Below, one piece after another: positions 44,397 to 51,767 of a stretch of DNA of 64,000 bases. Source of the DNA: Planctomycetia bacterium (lineage in GTDB: Bacteria; Planctomycetota; Phycisphaerae; UBA1845; UTPLA1); the NCBI GenBank assembly GCA_015200345.1, contig CP054187.1, forward strand, positions 3,580,470 through 3,644,469, read 5' to 3'. Each line of letters begins with the position of its first letter. The stretch's first letter is position 1. The translations under genes were made by a program, and so were the position numbers. The notes under the pieces are model-generated. The model was not told the DNA's origin. It saw only the letters and a program-made list of their open reading frames with translations, and made no database searches.

Positions 44397-45890
44397 TCAC
44401 GGCCCGGCGACGTACGCGGTCTTGAAACCCTCGACATCCAGGCCGTTTACTTCGCCGTCGCCGTTCAGGTCCGGCCCGCTGCACTGTGACGTTGAGACGG
44501 GGTTGTTCAGCATGGCGTCGACAAAAAGGTTGACGTCTTCGTCATCCACGCGCAGGTCGTTGTTCATGTCGCCGGCCTTGCCGAAGCACCAGATGAAGAG
44601 GCCGCGCTCGATGTCGCTGCCGAGGACGATCCCGCTGGGCAGGAAGGGGTAATTGTCCCACAAGCCGTTGAAGCCCGCGTTGTCGTTTGCGTCGTAGGTG
44701 TCGAAGAAGGCGACATGGATCGGCGCGGTCGGGTTGATCGCGTCGAAGATGCGCAGGCCGCTGCGATAATTCGACTCAAAGATGTAGCGCCCCTTCACGT
44801 AGAGATTGTGATCGACTGCCGGCAGACCGCTGGAGAAGGAGCCGACCTGTACCGGTGCCGAGAGATTGCTGATGCTGATGATGCGCGTGGCGGGGTTGCC
44901 GTCGGTTTCATCGTTCAGATAAAGATACTGTTTGTCCTCCGAGACCCAGCCCTGGTGGGAGAACGACGGCCCGTTGTATTGATAATTCGCGGTCAGGGTG
45001 ATGATGTTCTGCTTGTCGGTGACGTCGAGAATCGTCAGGCCGGCCGCTCCGCCGCTGGAGCTGTTCTCGGTGAACCCGAAGACGATCTCCTTGCCGGCGT
45101 AAGGGCCGCTGGTGTACGTCACGGCCTGGCATTCGTGGAAGTATCGACCGGAAACGGCCGTCGTGACGAACGCGGGCGCAGCGGGGTTGGCGAGGCTGTA
45201 GATGCGAAGACCGAGGGTGCTGCCGCCGCCGCAGCGATAGGCGTATCCGCTGGCCTGATTGATTTCGAGCGTGTGCGTGCGCGAGGAGCCGGGCGTGTTG
45301 ACGCGCGTGACGAATGTCACTATACCGTCATCAATCTGCGACAAATCGTACACTTCCAGCCCGGTGTTGGTCGCCTCGCTGACGACGTAGGCGTATTGGT
45401 CGTACACCTTGATGTCGCGCCACGAACTGGCGGCGCACGATGCGCAGTCCGGCACGACGGTGACGATTTGCGCGTTGGCCGGATCGGTCACCTCGACAAA
45501 GCCCGTGCCGCCCGACAGGCCGATGATGGCGTACTCTCGGCCGGACTTGGACACGTATCCTTCGCACGTGTTCGCCGAGGTGAAGGCCGCGTCGAAGGTC
45601 GTCACCGGAAACCAGCTCAAAAGTTGCACGTTTAGCGAGTCGAATCCCTGAAGCTGCGGCTTGCTGCCGCCCGCGGTCCAGGCCGGGCCTTCGTAGACCG
45701 GCTCTTCGGTGCCCGTGCCGCAGCCGCAGAAGTACAGACAGCCGCAAGAGGAACCGCATCCGCATCCGCCGCGCGGACAGCCGCCGTCGCCGCCGGCGAG
45801 CGCGACGGACGGTGTCAAATAACTACAAAAAGATAAATAAAGCACGGCCGCCAGCCATGCAACGACGATTCGACCTTGCCTTGAACGCAC
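44397..45890 (-). CDS. Choice-of-anchor-B domain protein with dockerin-like tail
   Basis: 497 residues from GTG 45890 (GGAGG eight bases upstream; GTG 45917 is an alternative). A signal-like hydrophobic segment and a Cys/Gly-rich stretch (GGCGCGSSCGCLYFCGCG) are followed by a beta-propeller-like domain of LVIVD type: GFVEVTDPANAQIVTVVP, LEVYDLSQID, LRIYSLANPAAP, LTILDVTDKQN, LRIFDAINPTAP. This matches choice-of-anchor-B proteins. The tail has two EF-hand-like loops (GDMNNDLRVDDED, PDLNGDGEVNGLD). An exported surface protein; function unknown. Confidence 0.82.
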   Translation of the reverse strand: MRSRQGRIVVAWLAAVLYLSFCSYLTPSVALAGGDGGCPRGGCGCGSSCGCLYFCGCGTGTEEPVYEGPAWTAGGSKPQLQGFDSLNVQLLSWFPVTTFDAAFTSANTCEGYVSKSGREYAIIGLSGGTGFVEVTDPANAQIVTVVPDCASCAASSWRDIKVYDQYAYVVSEATNTGLEVYDLSQIDDGIVTFVTRVNTPGSSRTHTLEINQASGYAYRCGGGSTLGLRIYSLANPAAPAFVTTAVSGRYFHECQAVTYTSGPYAGKEIVFGFTENSSSGGAAGLTILDVTDKQNIITLTANYQYNGPSFSHQGWVSEDKQYLYLNDETDGNPATRIISISNLSAPVQVGSFSSGLPAVDHNLYVKGRYIFESNYRSGLRIFDAINPTAPIHVAFFDTYDANDNAGFNGLWDNYPFLPSGIVLGSDIERGLFIWCFGKAGDMNNDLRVDDEDVNLFVDAMLNNPVSTSQCSGPDLNGDGEVNGLDVEGFKTAYVAGP

Positions 45891-45990
45891 TCCACGTTCC
45901 TCCAGTTGAGTTTCCACCGGGGATGACCACCCACGGAGTGATTATACCAGATCGCCGCGCCGAGATCGTGCGCAAAACTCCGCGATTTAG

Positions 45991-46608
45991 CTACCCGGAA
46001 GGGATAATCACGATCGCCTTCGACGGCGTCGTCGGGCAATACTGCTCACAAATTCCGCAGCCGATGCATCCGCGGCCGTGATTCCCTGCGGCGTCGGGGT
46101 CGATGACCTCGACGCGGCCGGACTTGTCGAGTCGAATGGCGGTGGCACCGAGCGGGCACTTGTAGAGGCACTCAACGCAGGGTTGGCCGCTGGTGCGGAC
46201 GCACACGGCGTGATCGACGCGTGCGAGGCCCATGCGAATGGCAAAGCGATCCACCAGCTTCAGCGCGCCGCTGGGGCAGACCTTCATGCAGGCCAGTTCG
46301 TCGCAGACAACGCAGGCTTGGCGCACCGGTGTCACGATCGGCGTGCCGCGCACACGGTCGTCGATGCTGACCGAGAGCGTGATCGCGTCGGCCGGGCAGC
46401 TCTCGGCGCAGCGGCCGCATCGATGACAGGTGTCGAGAAACTCAATTTCGGGCAGCGCGCCGGGCGGACGAAGCAGGACCGGAGCGATGAAGGACTCCGG
46501 CAGGCGTTTTTCGATGGCGTCGGCCAGCGGGCGCATCAGGCGGCGGAGGCTCTCGGCGAAAAATCCGCGGCGATCCTGCGGCGGGAGGTTGTCGAGCGGT
46601 TCGGGCAT
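45991..46608 (-). CDS. Polyferredoxin with four 4Fe-4S sites
   Basis: 205 residues from ATG 46608. Four iron-sulphur clusters are encoded: CHRCGRCAESCP, CVVCDELACMKVCP, CVECLYKCP with an earlier Cys in HAVCVRTSGQPC, and CIGCGICEQYCP. The arrangement resembles NapG/MauM-type periplasmic electron-transfer ferredoxins, but no twin-arginine signal is evident. It would pass electrons to an unknown partner. Divergent from fur with 125 bases between, so iron-dependent control is possible. Confidence 0.8.
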   Translation of the reverse strand: MPEPLDNLPPQDRRGFFAESLRRLMRPLADAIEKRLPESFIAPVLLRPPGALPEIEFLDTCHRCGRCAESCPADAITLSVSIDDRVRGTPIVTPVRQACVVCDELACMKVCPSGALKLVDRFAIRMGLARVDHAVCVRTSGQPCVECLYKCPLGATAIRLDKSGRVEVIDPDAAGNHGRGCIGCGICEQYCPTTPSKAIVIIPSG

Positions 46609-46733
46609 TTTGTTATTGTACGCGCCGGCATGCGTTCCCGTGCAAATGCGTTCTGACGACTTGTTCCGCGCTTGGTTTTCTTCATTCGCATCCGCTAGAT
46701 TACCTTGCAAACCAACGTCAATGGAGCATCGTC

Positions 46734-47276
46734 ATGGCCCAGCCGGCCGACGCCGAGACCATCGCCACCGCCGAGAACGTCTTTCGCGAGTTCCTGCGAG
46801 ATCGCGGCCTGAAATACACCGACGAGCGGCAGGACATCCTCCGTGCCGTCATGCAAAACGACGAGCACTTCGAGGCCGAGCAATTGTTGCTCGACATGCG
46901 CCAGAAAGATTCCCGCGTCGGCAAGGCGACGGTCTATCGAACGCTCAAGCTGCTCGTCGCCTGCGGAATCGTGAAAGAGGTGCATTTCTCAAATAAGCAG
47001 GTTCACTACGAACACACCTACGGCCAGGATCCGCACGACCACATGGTCTGTCGGCGGTGCGGGCGCATTATCGAGTTCGGCGCGGCCGACGTGGTGCGGC
47101 TCCGCGCAGCGCTGGCGGCGCAGCATCGTTTTCACGCGCTGGCGCATCGCTTTCAAATCACGGGGCTGTGTGAGGCGTGTGTGAAAAGCTGCCCGATCGG
47201 CCTGCGAGCACAGACGATCGTCGGCCCGCGCGGCTCGGCCAAACCGCAGCGGACTAACACAAAGCGGCGTAAGTGA
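46734..47276 (+). CDS. fur: Fur-family metal-responsive regulator
   Basis: 180 residues. The winged helix (YTDERQDILRAVMQ, RVGKATVYRTLKLL) is followed by the metal site HDHMVCRRCGRIIEFG and a second Cys pair in GLCEACVKSC, so the structural zinc site CxxC..CxxxxC is retained. Such proteins sense iron, zinc or peroxide; the type is not decided by sequence alone. GGAG sits eight bases upstream of ATG. TTGGTT..TAGATT at 18-base spacing before it is a possible promoter. Confidence 0.9.
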   Translation: MAQPADAETIATAENVFREFLRDRGLKYTDERQDILRAVMQNDEHFEAEQLLLDMRQKDSRVGKATVYRTLKLLVACGIVKEVHFSNKQVHYEHTYGQDPHDHMVCRRCGRIIEFGAADVVRLRAALAAQHRFHALAHRFQITGLCEACVKSCPIGLRAQTIVGPRGSAKPQRTNTKRRK

Positions 47277-47634
47277 GGATCGTCAGAATGATGATCTTCG
47301 CCCGCCGGCGAACAAATGCAGTGACGAGATCCGCCACGACGACGACCATCCTTCATCCCCCCGCTCGCCGCGCCGCCGGTTATGGGCGGATTGCGCCGGC
47401 CTCACTCAAGAGGGGGATAGTGCAAAGGGCGGAGTGCCATGACGTTGCCGATGGGCCGCGGCGCGGGCCGACCGCGCAAGTGGCGTCGCAGCAGCGAATT
47501 GTGAAGTGGCAGATGGGTTGCGGAAGTTGATCGGCCTTGGCGCGGTTACGCAGGGGTGTTGCGTTCATTCAACGCGAATGTTGGACGGTTGCAACGACCG
47601 AATATGTCGTGTCGACAAAGGTCAACGAGCGCGA
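47277..47634. other. 358-base gap between convergent genes, no gene seen
   Basis: Between the ends of fur and the TPR lipoprotein gene I see no coding frame with a family match and no strong terminator. Short inverted repeats occur (GCGTT..AACGC at 47560-47573). One minus-strand frame of about 60 codons exists but has no recognisable content. Confidence 0.5.
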
Positions 47635-49296
47635 TCAATTCGATTCGCGGACGCACAGGCAGCTCGCGCCGATCTTCGTGTCGGCCCGTGCCCATGCCTT
47701 CGCCAGTCGCGCCTCGATCCTGGATGCTTCGTCCGTTGCTCCGCGGGAACGAAGACATTTGCCGAGACCGAACAGCGACCAGCCGTTTTCCGGCCAGTGC
47801 TCCAGATCCTCGCGATAAACCTTCTCCGCTTCGTCGTGGCGCCCGGCGCTCACCAGCACCGCGCCAAGCGTATGCCGCACCGGCTGAATCCAATCCGGCG
47901 GCTCGGTGTAGAGCAGCGTATCTTCAATCGTCACCGCCTCGCGCAACTCGCGAACGGCCGCATCGATTTCGCCGCGCGCGAAGGCGATCTCGCCGGCCAG
48001 CACGTGATCGGCGATCTTCATGATCGTTACGCCTTTGTTCGCGCCCATCAGCGCATCGGGCGGCACGCGCTTCGCCGCGGCGCGAAAGGCGGACTGCTCG
48101 ACGGCGGCCGGGCCAAGCTGATGTTTGGCCGCATAGGCCACGCCGCGCGAGAAGTGCCACATCGCCTTGCTGATCGGCAGCCCGGCTGGCGGCGGCGGCT
48201 CGCGGAGAATGTCATCCCACAGGCCGAACCGTTTGAGCGCGTCGATCGCCGCGCCCATGTACGGATCGGCGAACTGCGGCATGTCGCGAATGAAGCCCGG
48301 CGGAATCCTGGCCAGCATCTCGCGGGCCGCGCTGACGGCTCGCTCACGCCGACCTTCCATCATGCACGCGAACATCAGGAAATGCGCGTTGTGTGCCATG
48401 TAACCGGCATACAGTCCCTGCGTCGGCATGATCGCGCGATAGGTCGTGTCCGCCACGATCGCCCGCTCGTTCTGATCCGCCGCCTTCGTCCAGTTGCCGA
48501 CCTGCACGTCAATGTGTGACGGCATGTGCTGCAAGTGACCTGATTGCGGCACCCGGTCGCGAAGCCGATCCGCCGCGGCGACGGCCTTTTCCGGCGTCGG
48601 CGACCCCTCCAGCGCGTGGATGTACAAATGCAGCGCCCCGGGGTGATTCGGCGAAATCGCCAGCACCGCGTCGAGCACCTCAATGATCTCCGTCACGCGG
48701 CCTTTCGGCGAGCCGTCCTTGTTCCAAAGATCCCACGGCTGCAAATCCATCAACGCTTCGGCGTACAGCGAGCCGACATCGACGTCGTTCGGATACGCCT
48801 GCCAGACTCTCTGCATGGCCGCGGCGTAGGCTTCGTCGAGCGGCTTGCGGTCGGCCGGTTGCGGATCGGCGTAGCGCGTGGCGACCGCGTCGATCAGCGC
48901 GCGCTCGACGAGGCTGGCCTTGTCGCGCAGCGCCTGGGCGCGCTTCACCGCTTCGACGGCGGTTTTCTCGCGCTGCGGCGTGACGATCATGTTGTTGATG
49001 TGCGGGCCGTTGCAGAGCGCGACGCCCCAGTGCGCCATGGCGCAGTCCGGGTCGAGGCGAGCGGCCGTTTTGAACGAGCGAATCGCTTCGTCGTGGTTGA
49101 AGGCGTAGGCCCAGGTGAGGCCCTGGTTGAAGTATCGCTGCGCGCTGGGCGAGGTCGTCGTGACGGGTCGCTCGTGATCACCCATTCCGTCGAACAGCAC
49201 GGCGATGTCTTCGCGCGGCGGCTGCGCGGCGGGCTGGATGCAGCCGGGGAGGAGGGTGAACAAGGTTAACGTCGCGACCAATATGACGCGGGTCAT
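47635..49296 (-). CDS. TPR lipoprotein
   Basis: 553 residues. A lipoprotein signal (MTRVILVATLTLFTLLPGCIQ) leads to tetratricopeptide-like helix pairs (RYFNQGLTWAYAFNHDEAIRS, AHWGVALCNG and, at the end, EKVYREDLEHWPENGWSLFGLG). A conserved HLYIHALEGSPTPEKA and LQHMPSHIDVQVG block occurs in the middle, typical of a family of large TPR proteins of unknown role. It would be anchored outside the cytoplasmic membrane. Confidence 0.78.
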   Translation of the reverse strand: MTRVILVATLTLFTLLPGCIQPAAQPPREDIAVLFDGMGDHERPVTTTSPSAQRYFNQGLTWAYAFNHDEAIRSFKTAARLDPDCAMAHWGVALCNGPHINNMIVTPQREKTAVEAVKRAQALRDKASLVERALIDAVATRYADPQPADRKPLDEAYAAAMQRVWQAYPNDVDVGSLYAEALMDLQPWDLWNKDGSPKGRVTEIIEVLDAVLAISPNHPGALHLYIHALEGSPTPEKAVAAADRLRDRVPQSGHLQHMPSHIDVQVGNWTKAADQNERAIVADTTYRAIMPTQGLYAGYMAHNAHFLMFACMMEGRRERAVSAAREMLARIPPGFIRDMPQFADPYMGAAIDALKRFGLWDDILREPPPPAGLPISKAMWHFSRGVAYAAKHQLGPAAVEQSAFRAAAKRVPPDALMGANKGVTIMKIADHVLAGEIAFARGEIDAAVRELREAVTIEDTLLYTEPPDWIQPVRHTLGAVLVSAGRHDEAEKVYREDLEHWPENGWSLFGLGKCLRSRGATDEASRIEARLAKAWARADTKIGASCLCVRESN

Positions 49297-49502
49297 GACA
49301 ATTTCTCCTTCGAATCGAATGCGCCCGCGTCATTGTATCCCTCATGCGATGCGTGCGAAACCAGTCCGCGGTTCGCGTGTAGCCGAATCCTTCGGATCAC
49401 CGATATACTGCCGCGTTTCAGCGCCGCGACCATCCGGAAGCGCCGAGGAACGAAACCTCGTGAGGCGAGAAGCGGTCGAGTCACGCAGCCCAGGGAATTG
49501 CA

Positions 49503-50879
49503 ATGCCCAAAGACACAGCCAAAATGGAAAAGATCGTCGCCCTCTGCAAGCGGCGCGGGTTTATTTTTCAATCCTCCGAAATCTACGGCGGCATCAACGG
49601 CTTCTGGGATTACGGCCCCCTTGGCGTCGAGTTGAAACGAAACATCAAGGACGCCTGGTGGAACGACATGGTCCAGCACCCACCCGTCGGCCCCGACGGC
49701 CGCGAGATCAGCATGGTCGGCGTCGACTGCTCGATCATCATGAACCCGAAGGTGTGGGAAGCCAGCGGCCACGCGACGGGGTTCGCGGATCCGATGATTG
49801 ATTGCAAGACCGAAGGGTGCAAGGGGCGTTTTCGGGCCGATCAAATCAGCGAATCGCAATGCCCGCTCAAACCAAGCAAATGTCCGGGAAAGCACGACAA
49901 GTGCCAACTGACTGAGGCTCGTCAATTCAATCTGATGTTTGAATCTCATGCCGGCGCGATCAAAGACGACGCCAACAAAGTCTGGCTTCGCCCCGAGACC
50001 GCCCAGGGCATCTTCGCCAACTTCAAGAACGTCTGCGATTCCACGCGCGTGAAGATTCCCTTCGGCATCGCCCAGGTCGGCAAGGCCTTTCGAAACGAGA
50101 TCAACCCGCGGAATTATACCTTTCGCAGCCGCGAGTTCGAACAAATGGAGATCGAATTCTTCTGCCACGAAAAGGACGCGATGAAATGGTGGGAGTGGTG
50201 GCGCGACGTGCGGATCAACTGGTACAAGTCGCTGGGTCTCGCCGGCGAGAATCTCAAACCGCGCAACCAGGACGAAAAAGAACTGGCTCACTACAGCAAG
50301 GCCTGCACCGATATTGAGTATTACTTCCCCTTCGCCGACGAGCCGCAGGAGCTGGAGGGCGTCGCCCATCGCGGCTGCTTCGACCTCACGCAGCACCAGA
50401 CCCACAGCGGCAAGGACATGACCTACTTCGACGACGAGACCAAGGAGCGCTTCACGCCGACGGTGATCGAGCCGTCCGCCGGAGCCGACCGCAGCACGCT
50501 CGCGTTCATCTGCGAGGCGTACACGGTGGACGAATCGCGCCCCTCGCCGGAACTGATGAAGTTTCATCCGCGCCTGGCGCCGATCAAGGCGGCGGTCTTT
50601 CCGCTGGTGAACAAGGACGGTCTGCCGGAGATCGCCGAGCCGCTGTTCCGTGAGATTCGCAAGCGCTGGCCGGCGCAGTACGACTCGAAGCAGAGCATCG
50701 GCAAGCGCTACGCACGGATGGACGAAGCCGGCACGCCGTATTGCTTCACCGTCGACGGCCAGACCAAGGAAGACGGCACGGTGACGGTGCGCGATCGGGA
50801 TACGGGCAGGCAGGAGCGGATCGACAAATCGCGCGTGGTAGAGTTTCTGGCGGATCAGCTTACCGGGGCATCCAAGTGA
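49503..50879 (+). CDS. glyS: Glycine--tRNA ligase (alpha2 type)
   Basis: 458 residues of the homodimeric, eukaryote/archaea-like glycyl-tRNA synthetase. Class II motif 2 is FRNEINPRNYTFRSREFEQ and motif 3 GADRSTLAFICEAY. A zinc insertion has CKTEGC and CPLKPSKCPGKHDKC. ATG 49503 without an upstream competing frame. It charges tRNA-Gly. It stands alone between the TPR lipoprotein gene and the broken FG-GAP gene. Confidence 0.93.
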   Translation: MPKDTAKMEKIVALCKRRGFIFQSSEIYGGINGFWDYGPLGVELKRNIKDAWWNDMVQHPPVGPDGREISMVGVDCSIIMNPKVWEASGHATGFADPMIDCKTEGCKGRFRADQISESQCPLKPSKCPGKHDKCQLTEARQFNLMFESHAGAIKDDANKVWLRPETAQGIFANFKNVCDSTRVKIPFGIAQVGKAFRNEINPRNYTFRSREFEQMEIEFFCHEKDAMKWWEWWRDVRINWYKSLGLAGENLKPRNQDEKELAHYSKACTDIEYYFPFADEPQELEGVAHRGCFDLTQHQTHSGKDMTYFDDETKERFTPTVIEPSAGADRSTLAFICEAYTVDESRPSPELMKFHPRLAPIKAAVFPLVNKDGLPEIAEPLFREIRKRWPAQYDSKQSIGKRYARMDEAGTPYCFTVDGQTKEDGTVTVRDRDTGRQERIDKSRVVEFLADQLTGASK

Positions 50880-51158
50880 AACACCGCAACGGTGTTCGTA
50901 TCAGGGTGGTCGTCGCGCGGACGGGTCGCCCGGCGGCACATCACCGCAATCCCTCCGGAGCCGAAGCAGGGATCGGCTCTGGCCACGTCCCCCCGGCGGT
51001 TTCGACCGGCATTGATTCCGGGGCTTGTCACGAAGTTTCTTCCGCTTGAGTTCGACCACTGTCTTCAGATAACATGAGAGCGTCGTTCGGGCATCGTGAT
51101 CCTGGATGGTCCATCTTCGCGTCGCCCGATGGTCTCTGCTATTCCGCGGAGGAGTGCC

Positions 51159-51767
51159 ATGCGACGCGGACGCATCCTGTCTATCCGTCTGTCCATCGTT
51201 GTTTACCTGACCCTTCCCCTTCTGATGACAGCCGCCGCCCGCGCGGCGAGCGGTCCGGCCGAATCCGGGCCATTTGATGACCGCGTGCCCGACGGGCTAA
51301 GCGCCTCCGACTGGTCGAGCATCCGCGCGGTGTATGAGGCCAATCGCCATGCGGCCTTCCCGATCGCGGGTGGCTGGCAGGCCCGCAACCCCGGCCAGCA
51401 GTGGATCACGCGCTCGACGGCCGCGGCTTTCTCACCGCGCCTGATTCCGGTGAGTGGTCGTGGGGGCTGGAGCTGGTGAGCTACGGCCGGGCGAATGATC
51501 CGAGCCGCGCGTGAGCAAGCGGGTTCGATTCGTGAACCCGCGTTCCCGTCGCGCGAACATGAAGAGGCCGCTTGCATAGGGTCGCGGTACGGACCGCCGG
51601 CCTGCGTCGAGGCCGCTGGCGGGCGCGTGTCGTATCAGTGGGACGACGCGGCGACCGAGTGGTACGTGAATGACCGGCGCGGTCTGGAGCACGGCTACAC
51701 GGTGCACCGGCGGCCGGAGGTATCTCGAGTCGAGGCGTCCGCGCGCATGGCTGCGCGCGCGGGCTGA
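51159..51767 (+). pseudogene. Broken N-terminal part of the FG-GAP surface protein gene
   Basis: ATG 51159 with AGGAG upstream begins an export signal (RILSIRLSIVVYLTLPLLMTAAA) and a domain with AVYEANRHAAFPIAGGWQ. Around 51414 one base seems lost, since the family-like continuation DGRGFLTAPDSGEWSWG is found in the next frame until a TGA at 51512. That TGA lies in a palindromic repeat. The reading then resumes in the first frame (ACVEAAGGRVSYQW, EWYVNDRRGLEHGYTVHRR) and stops at a second TGA (51765) in another palindrome. The rest continues in a third frame from about 51781. Pieces clearly belong to one protein. Confidence 0.7.
51501..51528 (+). repeat. Palindromic dispersed repeat, copy A
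   Basis: CGAGCCGCGCGTGAGCAAGC followed by GGGTTCGA (51501-51528). Its reverse complement recurs with a 2-base insertion at 51979-52008. It extends into a hairpin GCGGGTTC..GAACCCGC (51520-51542). In this orientation the TGA inside the repeat (51512-51514) closes the local frame of the FG-GAP gene. Confidence 0.7.

Noticed and set aside
50880..50896. Hairpin AACACCG-CAA-CGGTGTT after glyS as a terminator
   Set aside because: No T tract follows the stem; it may be a minor structure only.
51096..51158. ATG 51096 as the start of the FG-GAP gene
   Set aside because: The ATG at 51159 has a perfect ribosome site and directly precedes the signal peptide.
51512..51767. The two TGA codons of the FG-GAP gene as selenocysteine
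   Set aside because: Neither sits in a redox motif; both lie inside palindromic repeats, and the frame changes beside them.
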